Positions 25,283 through 37,462 are shown, counted from the stretch's first letter. The stretch is 64,000 bases of DNA from Vanessa cardui (GCF_905220365.1 NC_061126.1:11904001-11968000); one strand, 5' to 3'. The notes: generated from the letters alone by a model not told the origin. Numbers and translations are program-made.

Positions 25283-25507
25283 TTACTTGAAATCATCAAA
25301 ACACAAAACATCTTTTACTGTTTGTGTGAAGTCGTTAATATAAATTAAAAATAGTAGAGGACCCAGAATGGACCCTTGTTTAACACCTAACAATACCACT
25401 TCAGATTCGGACAGAGTTTTATTGTACCTGCAATGCATCAACATCAATGCGCCGATAGCTAAGAAATCTAAGATGTTCTGTGCCTTTTGTCTGTAATAAC
25501 GGCTCAT
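25283..25507 (-). pseudogene. LINE reverse-transcriptase fragment (CR1/Jockey-type)
   Basis: The predicted peptide contains 'GVKQGSILGPLLFLIYINDF', the conserved block before the catalytic aspartates in non-LTR reverse transcriptases. The catalytic block should follow, but the frame ends after 'CFDDFK', a damaged remnant. No thumb or 3' UTR follows recognisably. An isolated relic, not able to encode an enzyme. Confidence 0.75.
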
Positions 25508-25783
25508 AATTATAACAAATTAATTTAGCGTTAAATAATAAGAAGAAACTGTAGTTAACAATATTATAGAAATAAATATTTCAATAGGAAGTGTAAACGA
25601 AAACCACTGTTTTAATATAGCGAAACCGTCTTGCAATACAAGATTGTAAAGAGAGATATTGCGGCCGACTTGAGCTTCATCACACGTAAATACCGGCTCC
25701 CGTTTGTTCCACAGTATTTCACTGTAAACGCACATAAATCATACTCAAGTTTTATTAAAGAAAATGTAAGAAGAGTTTTAGTT

Positions 25784-26032
25784 GACGACCTCCACGGTCG
25801 AGTGGTGTGTACACCGGTTTTCATGGGTACGCCACTCTGAGGTCCCGGGTTCGATTCCCGGCCGAGTCGATGTAGATTACCATTAGTTTTCTATGTTGTC
25901 TTGGGTCTGGGTGTTTGTGGTACCGTCGTTACTTCTGATTTCCATAACACAAGTGCTTCAGCTACTTACATTGGGATCAGAGTAATGTATGTGATGTTGT
26001 CTCATATTTATTTATTTATTTATAGTTTGAAT
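25784..26032 (+). repeat. tRNA-derived SINE (family B), full length
   Basis: The tRNA-like head has an A-box-like 'cggtcgagtgg' (25795-25805) and a perfect B box 'ggttcgattcc' (25848-25858). An unrelated body follows ('taccgtcgttacttctgatt'), and the copy ends in TATT/ATTT repeats. The intact internal promoter boxes make this the family B copy most likely to be transcribable by RNA polymerase III. Copies lie at 31484 (partial) and 45024 (minus). Confidence 0.75.
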
Positions 26033-26034
26033 AA

Positions 26035-27525
26035 AATTGCGTTTTTGTTTATGTTCTGTTTCAGTTCAGTTAGCATTATCTGTGTTTAATGTAATATCGC
26101 ACGCGACCACTTCTAGGCGTCTTGGAAAATTGAATCAGTTGATAACAATTATCACCCAAAGAGCAGTATTTTTAAAAATTACTAGCAAGATTGTATTTAT
26201 TAAAGACATAGAGTAAAGAGACGAATGAAAAAGCAGTTGCTTAATAAAATTAATTCATATAAAATATGTAATTTGAAATTTCTAAATTAAAAAAAAATAG
26301 TATTTCCACTTTTATACATATCCAATTTTAATAACGAACTAAATCTTAATAAGTCTGTACGAATTTTACAGTAACAGGTTTGGTTGATTTCAATTGTTTT
26401 AAAATAAACTATACAATAATCATATTGAATAGATATATCATCCCTATTATTTAATTAACTTAATTATGTATTAAAACAAGATATTTTAATAAAGATACAA
26501 TGAGAAACTACGCGGTACAGACGAGGAGAAAATTATAATTGTTTTCTAAGTAATTTATTAGGTATTACATTATAAATAGCTTTGCCGCATCACGTGTATG
26601 CTTTTCTAAGATTCACTAGTGAAACAAATAAATTGAAGTTTTCAAAATACTACTACATATATTCCTCTGTAACAAAATACCAATTTAACTGTGCTTGTAA
26701 CGTGTGCTTTTAACTTTACTTTTGTTACTTATAAAAAATTCCAAAACTCCAAAATAGGAATTAACTATATTTAGTAGTTAATTTGCATAATTTTTTTCAT
26801 ATTATTCGGTTAATTTATTTGGCAGTAAGGGGCAATAGACAGACACAGAGCTACTTTCGCATTTATAACATTTATATAAAAATATTATTTATGTATTTTG
26901 ATATTTATTTAACTCTGTTTGTATGATATAAACCAACCCGGTTTGCTTTGTATAAACTTAAGCATATTTTAACTAGACTTATGACTATAACCCCTTAAGT
27001 CGAGACATTAATCTAGTAAAAGAATGATATTGCCTTATAGTATTTATTTAACAGATTCTTTTTTTATCACTTTAATTTCTAGTACACTACACTTGTTTCA
27101 AGTCTTTTGCAGTATTTTTCAACAATTAGTCTAACAGATAGCGCGACCAACATTTGGCCATTACCGAAGATAAGACTATAATTGTCCTTCTTATGATTTA
27201 TTTAAACCATCATATTTTCTCGGCTTTTAAGGATTTTAAAATTTAAATCATTTCTTTAATAATTATTAATATAGTGAAGATTTATTTGTTTATCCATTAT
27301 TTAAAAATGGGTCAATTTCAAACAAATGAAGAAGTTCGTAAAGCCGATCAAACTTCAATAAATAAAAGTATATATTTAGCATTCATGTAAGATCACGGTG
27401 AACTAACGCATCCTTCTCTGATCCCTTGAAAGAAGACGAACCTGATGTTTAGAAGGAACAAGTCTTGAATTACTCTATCAATCAATTTAAGCTCAAATAA
27501 GATACTGCAATCTTAGTTATCAGGA
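26035..27525. other. A+T-rich DNA, nothing recognised
   Basis: No coding or structural RNA signal, and no repeat shared with the rest of the window. Confidence 0.45.
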
Positions 27526-27527
27526 AA

Positions 27528-27870
27528 ATAAATCTAAAATGTTTAAACTTATAATAAAATTCTCAGCGCTTGCTTCAACAATCTGCGTCCTACATCTCTT
27601 TAATGGTTTAGTTGCAGAGTAATTGGCTATTACCGGGGTTAACAGCGACGATAGTTGTTCCATGCAATTCATACAACGCTCGAGTTCAGAGGCTTTTAAG
27701 CCAGATTATACTGCAACATCTCGGCAGAGAATGGAGGCGGTCAAAGTGCACGAAAACGAAGATAAGCATCAGCTTTCAACGCTGCTGCCAGCATTTTTTC
27801 TAGTCCTTTTACAGTTCGTAAAGCCTATTAGAGATTTTGATGATAGCTATTTCTGTTTCTGCGAATTATC
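27528..27870 (+). repeat. Unclassified repeat, inverted partner of 48545-48875
   Basis: About 340 bases match the reverse complement of 48545-48875, from 'aaattctcagcgcttgcttc' through 'cattcatacaacgctcgag'-like sequence to 'gattttgatgatagctattt'. Both copies keep one frame open over 60-80 codons ('AITGVNSDDSCS...FIQRSSSEAFKPDYTA'), but neither has an in-frame ATG at its head and a stop lies just upstream. G+C content is above background. It could be part of an unrecognised transposon or of a duplicated gene fragment. Confidence 0.6.
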
Positions 27871-27989
27871 TGTATTCTACAGGATTAAAGTGCCTGTCTT
27901 ATTTACGCCCGCAATCAAACAACATTCAGTAAAACTGAAAAAATATAGAGATTTTCAAAGTTAATGAATGCCGATCACTATTTAGTAAA

Positions 27990-29150
27990 TTTGGCAAATT
28001 GTAGTTTTAAACATTTCGAATGTAACAACGTATTGATTATAATTTAAATGTGCCTATAATAAACATGCAATTCTCATAATTCTGTCTAACTTCTGCTTTA
28101 ATCTTTCTCGCACTTTATAAAGATGCCTTTCAAGAATTAAATTGTTTTGATTAGTATATTTTATAGGATACAATAATAATAATATTATGGGCCTATTCTG
28201 GAATTTTATGACATGGTTATTGTTTTGTGCAGAATTTCAGTATTCCTTAACTACTGTGATAGAGGGAAAATGAACAGCTAACTTCGTAAGGTATAAACTT
28301 GCAGATAAAACAGGCACGTTTCCTAAATAGTATAGCAATGCGGTCATAACTTCTGAACTACTGAAGTATAACTGAATAAGTTAACAAATTACTTGAAATG
28401 AATAAAAGCAAAGAAAATCTTTGCACCAAAAATAGAGAAAACTTACCTTCATTGCTTTATTTTTTATTACTACATTTGCAAGAGTACTACTTTGATTGCT
28501 TAAAGACTTCCGTCCTCTAATAAAGTTACGGAGCTTGTTATACCCATCCTCTCAGACAGATGTTCGTGATGACACATGGAAAAGCATCCCAGCGGGTTTC
28601 CATAGGATGATTTTCAGGAATATATGGTTAAAATGTACAGTCAATAAGCGTGCAACGGATTACATTGGTATGGATTAATATAGATTATATTGTATCGTAT
28701 ATATTCTATTCAATTCTTGGTTTAATGGGTATAGTATATAATTTTATCGACACACACTGCTGACAGGTACGTCACAAGACAAATAATTAAAATAACACTT
28801 TAGTTTTGGTAAACGGCAGAGGAGAATATTAGCAGTACTTTATTCATGGAGCAGTAATCGGGTCATTAGCAAAACGTTACAAAAGAGGGTTCGTATCAGG
28901 CAGGTGGCCTGACGATAAAGTCTACTAAATCCGTTTTCTTGCAGACTAAAAATAAAATAAAGCAGACTGCGCCGACCCTAAATAAATGGGATAAGAGCGA
29001 GCGATTGATGGTGAGGTTGGAGCATGTCGTTAATATAAATGTATATATCGGCCAGGAACTAGAAATTTTTTCGAAAACAAAAATCCTAATTATTGATTTT
29101 ACAATAGTAATAAATATCATTTAGTCAGGTAGGTGTATCCTTTATTTTAT
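27990..29150. other. A+T-rich DNA, nothing recognised
   Basis: The short frames at 28496-28678 and 28939-29124 show no domains. No repeat of the window is recognisable here. Confidence 0.4.
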
Positions 29151-29159
29151 ATTTACATC

Positions 29160-29345
29160 CAAGTTTTCATTTCTTGGTGCCGTGATTGCTTGATGGTCGC
29201 AAGACGTTTAAGTTTGAGAATGACAATGATTCTGAGTTCAAGCTCGGTCAATAACATTAAATTATGTAGCTAATCATCTCGTGCAAGGTAGTGAAAGAAA
29301 ACATCGTGAGAAAACCGGCTCGTGCCGGATGAGAATTTGTCACTT
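29160..29345 (+). repeat. Very degenerate SINE-like relic
   Basis: 'catctcgtgcaaggtagtga' and 'aagaaaacatcgtgagaaaa' recall the body of family A, and upstream 'gagttcaagctcgg' recalls its B-box region. Confidence 0.4.
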
Positions 29346-29534
29346 GCATCCAACCTGCATTTAGATAACGTTTTAATTATTATTTTTCATTTTTTGTGAG
29401 GTAACCAACATTTACGATTTCGAATATATTATTATTATTCTCATTGAATAATACTTAATCAATTGTTAGATTGTTTTTGTTGAGCAACTGTACCATCAAC
29501 AAAGTTATTGCATGATACAAAAGGGAGACATTCG

Positions 29535-29652
29535 CAGGATCGCCGGTAGAAGCTGAATGAGGGACGCAGAGGATCGAGCAACGTGGTGCGCTCTGTGGAC
29601 GGCCTATATTCAGCAGTGGACAGCAGTGGGCTGATAAATGAATGAATGAACA
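29535..29652 (+). pseudogene. RTE-type LINE, last codons of ORF2 and 3' tail
   Basis: One frame reads 'AEDRATWCALWTAYIQQWTA', then VG and a stop. This is the C-terminal signature of RTE-clade ORF2, also visible in the better copy at 48.95 kb ('AEDRSKWRAIGEAFVQQWT'). It ends in a TGAA simple repeat (29635-29650), typical of RTE tails. Everything upstream is lost. Confidence 0.65.
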
Positions 29653-29707
29653 AAATGGAGACCTAATGTCAAACCTGTATTCTCAGTCAACTTTTAAACG
29701 AAACGAG

Positions 29708-29756
29708 TATCCACAATTGTGACAACTTCTTTAAAAAGTTGTCATAATTGTGGATA
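29708..29756. repeat. Hairpin with 21-base arms, one mismatch
   Basis: 'tatccacaattgtgacaact' is mirrored by 'agttgtcataattgtggata' around a short A/T loop. No associated gene. Confidence 0.7.
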
Positions 29757-30109
29757 TGAAAAATAAAAAATGTTTATATCTTTGAAAATAATAATACAAC
29801 CGGCACGGCACTTATAAAAGAGTTAATACGATACGGCACCAGTTACAGAGCAACCGTGTTCTAATGTTCACTTTAATAATATTCTTTTAATAAACGACGT
29901 CTGAAAACCATAAGGAATCATTAGTTATTGTACTTGAAGCAATTACTCCTCATTACAAGATGGGAAGAGCATCTTTTGACCGGCAACACCATTCGTCTTC
30001 CAGCTTCCCGCAACAGGATATCTCGGTTAAATTATTGTATTTCTGTTCAACAGCGCTTGCATTTTTCTTTGTTATTGGAATTTATTTATTCTTTCACTAG
30101 TAAATAATA

Positions 30110-30316
30110 TTATTCTATTAAATTGATATAAGCTTCCCACGATTTGTTATGTTGCACAAAATATTTTGTATTTTTTTCTGGATTTGGTTCAATTTTATCC
30201 CATTTGTTGTCGAAACACTTGGCTCTTGGAGTAGTGGTGCAACAAGCTTCATAAAGAGTATAACACTTCGCCTCGTTTTCTCCACTGATAAGAGTACAAG
30301 GTGACAAAAGGTTCAT
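30110..30316 (-). CDS. Unidentified 68-residue open frame
   Basis: The frame from ATG to TAG has a less biased composition than most chance frames around it. It encodes a polar protein with four cysteines close together ('KCYTLYEACCTTTPRAKC') and an aromatic C-terminal part ('YFVQHNKSWEAYINLIE'). No signal peptide, membrane segment or named motif is seen. It may be an exon or a remnant of a transposon frame; chance is also possible. Confidence 0.2.
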   Translation of the reverse strand: MNLLSPCTLISGENEAKCYTLYEACCTTTPRAKCFDNKWDKIEPNPEKNTKYFVQHNKSWEAYINLIE

Positions 30317-30319
30317 TTT

Positions 30320-31480
30320 TTACTCAATGGATCAGAATTGCGATTCAACGGGGAAGTACTGCCTGCCTGCCTGCACCATTCTTGCCAGTAATCAATATTT
30401 AATATTTTAAATTAGTCAGTAAAATTATCTACAAACAATTTTCACCCAAACAAAGAAGCGGGATACGGCTTGGCTATATAATATAATACGCTTTATTGAT
30501 CCATGGCTTTTTTTAACTATTCAAATTTATGAATCAGCAAAGTTGAAGTTAAATAAAAATTAACTTTTACTACATGTAAAGAGTCATCAATCAATCGACA
30601 CTGATTGACATGAGATAATTTTAACAATATATCTTTGACGTCGTGTCGTATATATGAGATTAGTTTTTGTATGCGTGTAATATTTTGCGTGTCAATATCC
30701 TCAGTCTATTTTGATGTTATAACACAAACGTCACATGACATTGCTGGACAGAGATCACGTCGGTGACCTACCGTCGGTTGGCCCTTATCAAAGTGGTCCA
30801 TTTATATTTTATATAACACATCATTTTTTTTTAACTTAGTGATTATGAATTTGCTTTAACACAATTTATTAGTAGAACTCTTTTGTTTATTGAAATTAAA
30901 TCACAAATGTTATTAATTAAAGAATAATCATCAATCATTACTGCTGTAAGAAATATTAACCATATCGTTAATGTGCCACAAATCAAAATGAACCAGAAGT
31001 TGATTTAACGTTATAATATAATACATACAACATACCATATGCTGTTGAAATATTCGTAATTCAAGCATAATATTTCCACAGACAGAAGGGCTACATTTAT
31101 TGGCAAAAGAATACGAATTAAGAATTATCAGGAAAAGCCGATGCTAACCTTCTTTCCAACTTACATCATGGCCATGATTTATACAATAGCTAATTTTAAT
31201 TATATAATATATATAATTACTTTAATCCTCAAAGTAATTAATTCTTACGTAAATAAATGTTTGGTCATTTTAGTAGCACTACTTCCAAATTGGTATTTAA
31301 TTGACCCTATGTGCGGTTAAAGGGTCGCTTAATAATAAAGTGAGGTGAAAACCACTACATACAAACCATCTTTAATGACTGGTTTTCAGCGAGGAAATTA
31401 AAACGATTCTCACTGTGACCAATATTTAACAATTCAAGGAGTAAAATTTCAGAATTTCTAAGGGAAAAATACAATATTCT
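30320..31480. other. A+T-rich DNA with repeat dust
   Basis: A CTGC microsatellite (30359-30374) and a scrap similar to the minus-strand family C middle near 30945-30985 ('gctgtaagaaatattaacca'). Nothing else recognised. Confidence 0.4.
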
Positions 31481-31483
31481 TAC

Positions 31484-31688
31484 GTTTTCATGGGTACGCC
31501 ACTCCGAGGTCCCGGGTTTGATTCCCGAGTCGACGTAGAAACAGTTCATTAGTTTTCTATGTTGTCTTTGGTCTTAGGGTTTGTGGTACCGTCGTTACTT
31601 CTGATTTTCTATAACGCAAATGCTTCAGCTACTTACATTGGAATCAGAGTAATGTATTTTATGTTGTCCAATATTTATTTATTTATAA
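31484..31688 (+). repeat. tRNA-derived SINE (family B), 5'-truncated
   Basis: Starts within the tRNA-like head at 'gttttcatgggtacgccact' and retains the B box ('gggtttgattccc', one change). It then follows the body and the (ATTT)n end of the full copy at 25.8 kb. A five-base loss follows the B box. Confidence 0.7.
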
Positions 31689-32103
31689 TATTGACTTTAA
31701 TTAAAGATTGCATCTTACTAATAAAATGTATGTAATCCTACTTATGAAAGTTTTTATGCTTTTTTGTAACACTGAAAACGGCAAGACAAAGAATTCGGAA
31801 GATGTTCGGAATTATGATAGCTTATGACTAAACACATAGGATACATTGCATACAAGCAAAACTAATATAATATGTATATAAGTAACCTTTTTGTAGTTGT
31901 TTCCGGTATAATTTAAAGACTTATACCATTTATTTGGAACTTTTTCATTTTCATAAATACAGTCTACGTTTTTATTATATGTATATTTTATATGCTTATT
32001 ATTCTTTGCGTAGTTGAAAAAATATTAGTTGTTAGTTATTTTACCAAGCGTACGCATAAGTAATGACATATTTCTTGATAAGTAATTTTATATTTCTTTA
32101 CAT

Positions 32104-32328
32104 GGTATAAATCAAAGACGCTTACCGCTATCCATCCCTATGTATGCATAGATTTTTTGTAATATATAGAGCGATTCGAGAGGAATATGTTGTTTGGACA
32201 ATATGGACAATAAAGTAAAGAAAAACAGTTAATTTTAAAAGTTTCTAATGCTAGGTCATTAATAAACAAATTCTGTAGTATATTTAGTATCAGCATTGCA
32301 CCCGTGCGAGGTCGAGGCGGGCCGCTAG
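32104..32328 (+). mobile_element. Helitron-like element (family E), 3'-complete
   Basis: Body 'cgcttaccgctatccatccc', GC hairpin region 'cacccgtgcgaggtcgaggc', and terminus CTAG at 32325-32328 followed by T. A GC hairpin just before CTAG with a T after it is the Helitron 3' signature. No Rep/helicase coding sequence, hence non-autonomous. Confidence 0.75.
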
Positions 32329-32476
32329 TTTAATATTAAAAACAAACGATTACATATTTAATGTTTGTCTAGGATTATTATCGGATTTTAACGATATAGG
32401 CACCTACGAAAAGTAAAACGTCGTATATTTACAGATTAGTTTAGACGAATAAATGTAGGTATATTTTGGTTATATT

Positions 32477-32790
32477 GAGCTGAGATGACCAAGCGGTTAG
32501 AACGCGTGCATCTTAACCGATGATTGCGGGTTCAAATCCAAGCAAGCGCCATTATATACATATACGGGCTTAATTTGATATTATTATTCATCTCGTGCTC
32601 GGCGGTGAAGGAAAACATCGTAGGAAACATAGGAAACCTGCATGTGTCTAATGTCATCTAAATTCTGCCACATGTGCATTCCACCAACCCGCATTGGAAT
32701 AGCCTAGTGGAATACGTTCCAAACCCTCTCATCAATGAAAGAGGAAGCCTTATCCCAGCAGTGAGAAATTTACAGGCTGTTACTTTAATT
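32477..32790 (+). repeat. tRNA-derived SINE (family A), full length
   Basis: 'gctgagatgaccaagcggtt' (A-box region) and 'gggttcaaatcc' (B box, 32528-32539) are both well kept. The body and tail extend to 'aatttacaggctgttacttt'. One of the two best family A copies. Confidence 0.8.
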
Positions 32791-32794
32791 TTTA

Positions 32795-34670
32795 TTTTGT
32801 TGATATGAATAAACTCTCAAGAGTCAATAAAACTATTATTCTTGAGTCCGAAATGTATAATAATATAATGTATACCCAGTATAATTAAAAGAACATAAAA
32901 TGATATGAATCTATTGAAAAAATAATTACTTAAAACATATTTAATAACAACAATTATTGTTGATTATACTTCATTTGTCACGAAGAGTGGCTTCGTTTTA
33001 TTAGACCCTGGATTATCTATGACCTTGAGTAAATCTTTGAAATTCGGGTCGCCTTGTTTGTTGACTGACATAAACTTCATGAAATTGTATGACCAGTGAC
33101 GAAATCTCGGCTATGAAACACGACGCAGCATCCAAACTGCTTAATCAACTTCTGACATATATTCTGAGAGTATTCGACATCAGAAGCATTATTTTTTTAA
33201 TATTCCGTTTTAATAACAACTCAATAATGATCCTAATATTTATGTATAAAATTAATTGTAGATAATATATATAACATTAAAAAATAATAAGTTTTAATAC
33301 ATACTTGTAATTAATACAATTCACAAATAAAAAAATCGACCTTTGTCAGAGTGCAATATAAAACGAAATAAAAAATTTACAATTTAAAAATATCTAAATA
33401 TAGATATGACAAGAGTCCAGTAAAACCTATATATATCATTGTATGGCTTCACCAGAACTATCCATTTCATACACGAATAAAGGGATCGTTTGAAGCGTAT
33501 AAAAAGATTCAAAGAATAGCACCCCGTATAACCATCACGCGCCTCCCGAAACGGTACACGTCTGAAATTAAAGAGCTGCGGCTTTGTATATTTCGTTACG
33601 GTATCCAATGAAAAAAAACTTTAATGCCATCGTCATTGAAACTCGGGCGAACAACTCTTACGGGCTCGATTCGGACGTGATGCGAATGCCATGACGGTGA
33701 CGGTTGAACGTATTTTTTTACAGATTAATATTTTCCAGAGAATCTCCGCGGTACGTACGAGTTTATTTGACACATTTCTAGTTTTATATTTTAAGTAAAT
33801 CCAGAAATACATATGACTGACATTCACTACACTACTAGTAATAAAACATTCACTACACTACTAGAAACAAAGTCTGAATTATATCATATTTTTCTTTTAA
33901 ATTCTTTATTACTTCAAAGAAAATCCACTCTTATATTTAATATAATCGAAGTGCGGAACCACTGTAAATTTTTGATAAGCCCCTAAACCCAAATATTTTA
34001 CAACTCAATAAGCAAGGGATACGGGGCCAAGATTATCATTCGGTATAGAATTCTTCGAGTGTCCTTTATGACGCCCTCAAGGGTTATAGGGCATATGTAT
34101 TCCCGATACACTTTTGGAAATAAAATCGAATACTTTAAATATTTATTCAGCTTCATAAGCTTTGATTGTACATAAGGATATAAGGCTGTAATTATATACC
34201 TTTTACGTCAGTGGCTAACAAAGGGACTCTTATCCTTAAGATTCAATTAGGGATAATAATTAGAGGATACAAAGGACAACAGATAAGATCTTACACGATA
34301 GAGACCATTACCGAAATAACAGTAACTATCTCCTTGTCATTGCTTTGTCACAAATGTTGCCATTATAAATAATGTTTCTAAAATATAAATTTGCTGAGGA
34401 GAATTAACGATAAAGGACAAATGATTTGCACTTTTTAGGGTATTTTTTTATCTATTTGTTTTTTTTATATATTGTGTTACATTATTTTCCCTATTATAGA
34501 ATGATGAAAAAATCTCGGGTTAAAAGCTCATAAGAGCTTAAAAAAATTGAGCTATTTTCGTGCAAATTCATATTTAATGATTTTCTGAGGGAATCATCAA
34601 AATAGTAATAATCGTCAAATAAATAATATTATATAACATTTATTTGCAACTGTGTGGTTACTTAATAACT
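32795..34670. other. A+T-rich DNA, no gene recognised
   Basis: Positions 33500-33750 are G+C-richer ('gcgcctcccgaaacggtaca', 'tgccatgacggtgacggttg'), with short frames on the minus strand but no recognisable domain. The rest is background. Confidence 0.4.
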
Positions 34671-34676
34671 AAATAT

Positions 34677-34929
34677 AAAACAAAGTCGCTTACTGCCGTC
34701 TATCCCTATGTATGCTTAGATCTTTAAAATTACGCAACGGATTTTGACGCGGTTTTTTTTAATAGATAGAGTGATTCGGCAGAAGGGTTTTTGTATATAA
34801 AACATGGACAATATAGTAAAGAAACGCTGATAATTTTAGAAGTTTCTAATGTGATGTCGTAAATAAACACATTCTGTAGAATATCTAGTGTCAGTATTAC
34901 ACCCATGCAAAGCTGGGGCGGATCGCTAG
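34677..34929 (+). mobile_element. Helitron-like element (family E), near complete
   Basis: 'acaaagtcgcttactgccgt' to 'cccatgcaaagctggggcgg', ending CTAG (34926-34929) followed by T. The hairpin stem is weakened by a G-to-A type change. Confidence 0.75.
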
Positions 34930-35692
34930 TTGTATGTAATATTTTATCTGTTTATTACTTTCAGTGCCCAGTCTGAAATTAATGCCAATAAATAATTAAA
35001 AAAAAAACAAAATAGAAAAGATTTGTTTATAGGATGAAATTCAAATAAACTTCAAAATTTTGATTCAAATATAAAATGCTTTTTCTGAAATAATAATTCC
35101 ATGTATAATGCAGGATGTTCGTGCAGGATGTGAATTCGGCAAACGTGCTAATTTGTCTTTATGTTAGTTTATAAGTAGCTCGTAATATTGTTTTCAACCA
35201 AAAGCTACTAATTAGGAATTGACAGTTGATACTGTATTTCTGCATATAATTTCACGAAAACTTGAATGCTTTGCAGACATTTCGTACCACACAGTTTCTA
35301 TAGACGTTATATATTGATAAGCGGCTTAAAGTCCAAGAGTTTTGCTAATAACATAATGTTATGAATAAATTATTATCAATACTAACGAATATAAAATAAT
35401 CTTAGAGTTACAGAATTTATTTATTATTTATAAAAAAAAAACGGTGCTTTTGTTATTTTGAATATAAAATTACCTGATTGTCGTTTTAATTTTTTTTTTA
35501 TTAAATCCTATTTCTGATTTTTAATTATATATATTGATTTAATGATAGTGAAAGCATGCAGTGGATGTCACGATTTGTAATGAACAATTTTTGGTATAAA
35601 TAAATTATTATCGCAGTTTCTGAGCCCTGTTATAATTTCGGAATGTGTGATTGCATCGTTCTGAAATATTGATAACATAGAACGAAAATTGA

Positions 35693-36191
35693 GTGATTAT
35701 CACCGGAATTTATACGGTATCGTATTTGTTAGAATATAGCGCGAAAATGAACCGATTCCATTCTGATTACATCAATTTAATCCGCTTGATGATGATTTGT
35801 CCTGACGTAGGTGTTTATGAATACGATGAAACGTGATAAATATTTTTTTTATTTTTATATAAAACGTTTCCTTAATCAATATGTAATCGTGTATTTATCT
35901 TTATAATAAACTATAGGAATCAGAAATGGTAATTTATTAAAAAAAAAAACAATCTACCTTACAAATCACTCTAAATTTATTAATTATTTATTTATTCAAA
36001 TAGAAAATTTAGCAATAATCTTATTTACACTAATAAAATGACAATAAACACAATGTCATCCACTTAATTAGATCACGTGCCGACAGCGAGACGACAGCCT
36101 AACACGAGCGCGAGAAAGAAAGTAATCCTAGTCATAGAATCGTACGCGTTTTAGAGTTTGTAACAGGTGGACTGGTTAGGGTAGGGATGTC
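35693..36191 (+). repeat. Left arm of a long inverted repeat, carrying a coding 3' end
   Basis: Matches the reverse complement of 38290-38790 over nearly its whole length, with scattered substitutions and short indels. The first 144 bases (to a TGA at 35834-35836) encode 'VIITGIYTVSYLLEYSAKMN' and continue to 'VGVYEYDET', the C-terminal end of the frame kept longer in the right arm. About 350 bases of 3' non-coding sequence follow, ending at 'aggtggactggttagggtag'. The coding part breaks at 35693, where an in-frame stop sits upstream. It looks like the duplicated, 5'-truncated 3' end of a gene. Confidence 0.7.
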
Positions 36192-36194
36192 ACT

Positions 36195-36345
36195 GAATCA
36201 TACTAATTCCTTATATGCTGGCATCGCACCTGCAAGCCCCTCGTTGATGCAGATAACCATGGGAGGCAGTAATCACTTTCCATCAGGTGACCTTCCTGTT
36301 CGTTTGCCACCTATAACATTTAAAACAAATCTTTCATTGCACGAA
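36195..36345. repeat. Dispersed repeat tail
   Basis: 'gcacctgcaagcccctcgtt' followed by 'tttccatcaggtgacc' and 'tcgtttgccacctataacat' resembles the end of the repeat at 12.5-12.8 kb and is common in Lepidoptera. Confidence 0.4.
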
Positions 36346-36522
36346 AAAATACAAGGTTATGCCGATGATAAAAAAGCGTCGATTTAGTACTCTTTGACTT
36401 CCAAGCAGGATAAATTACATACATATATAATTGTAATTAACTATCATTACTGTATTTTTAAATGTTGAAAAGGAGTAACTACAGAGCAATAATATAATAA
36501 TAAACAGATATGTTATACCCAT

Positions 36523-36724
36523 CGTCACGGTAGCATGCGTAAGCGATCCCGTGGCGTCCGCCGAAAGACGGAGAGGGTACCGCTGGCTTTTTAGTGGGTA
36601 AACCCAGTGTGCTTGGGCGCACTCGGCGTTCAGGGCTCCGGGGAGTCCCACACACCCCCCCACTTTCCATCACGTGGGGGAAGCGCGCAAAGCGTTTTTC
36701 CAGCATAATAAAAAAAAAAAAAAA
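36523..36724 (+). mobile_element. 5'-truncated LINE 3' end with poly(A) and 17-bp target-site duplication
   Basis: A G+C-rich 3' UTR ('gcgtaagcgatcccgtggcg' to 'gcgcaaagcgtttttccagc') is followed by an A run of about 17 bases. Identical 17-base direct repeats ('agatatgttatacccat') lie at 36506-36522 and 36725-36741. The identical duplication implies a fairly recent insertion by target-primed reverse transcription. A related copy lies on the minus strand at 57.4-57.7 kb. Probably R1-clade by composition, but no coding sequence remains to prove it. Confidence 0.8.
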
Positions 36725-36771
36725 AGATATGTTATACCCATATTAAACAACAGAAAAAAGTGTGCCGCGCC

Positions 36772-37195
36772 GGGGACCGTTTATTTTCAACCGACTTCCA
36801 AAAGGAGGAGGTTATCAATTCGTCTGTATTTTTTTTTTTTTTTTTTTTTTTATCATGTCATATGATGTACGAAATATAGTTGGTCTTTTTCAAAGTTTTT
36901 TTGCTGAGTTCGATTGCAGCTCTTTCGAGGGATCCTAAGTTAAATGAAATGAAAAATATTAGACTACTTAAAAGTCGATTAACGATTATATAATGTAGTT
37001 ATAATTATTGTTATATTTGGAGTCGGTGTCAGCCAATAAAACCCTACAGTATATCTATCAAAAAACAATACGAGAATACTTTAACAAATATATTTTTTAC
37101 AAATTACCTTTTACACAATAATATACTGGATCAATCAAGGGGCTCGTATCGCTTCTTTCCTTTGATTGTTGGGGCAAGGGCACCATGGCTCTCAT
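36772..37195 (+). mobile_element. Element F, copy 3 (internally deleted)
   Basis: Starts 'tttcaaccgacttccaaaag' and runs into a T run like copies 1 and 2. It then jumps to the internal block 'catatgatgtacgaaatata', jumps again after 'tttcgagggatcct' to 'aagttaaatgaaatgaaaaa', and includes the hairpin loop sequence up to 'gggcaagggcacca'. The second hairpin arm is absent. Relative to the 58-kb copy, two internal deletions and a 3' loss are needed. Confidence 0.75.
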
Positions 37196-37261
37196 TAATC
37201 GGTAGGACCAGACCCTCGACCTAATGTTGCAAGGGGTTACGAAGGCTGTAATCATTATGAA

Positions 37262-37415
37262 GTTATTTCAAAAACAAAATCAAAATATACTTTATTCAAG
37301 CAGGCTTTTACAAGCACTTTTGAAACATCATTTAACAACTATATTCAGTAAATTTACCACCGATTCGGATAGTAAAATATTCTATCGAGAAGAACCGCCA
37401 AGAGACTCTGTAGCA
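37262..37415 (-). mobile_element. LINE 3'-end relic (family G)
   Basis: 'aaatcaaaatatactttatt', 'ggcttttacaagcacttttg' and 'cgagaagaaccgccaag' match the LINE tail at 41.98 kb. 5'-truncated. It lies directly beyond the deleted F copy. Confidence 0.65.
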
Positions 37416-37462
37416 ATGATGTTTTAGTAAACAGATATGTTATTAACGCGCAAAAAGTGAAG

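Noticed and set aside
25784..25860. Genuine tRNA gene (B box and tRNA-like head)
   Set aside because: No acceptor stem closes the structure, and the head is followed by a conserved SINE body found in three copies.
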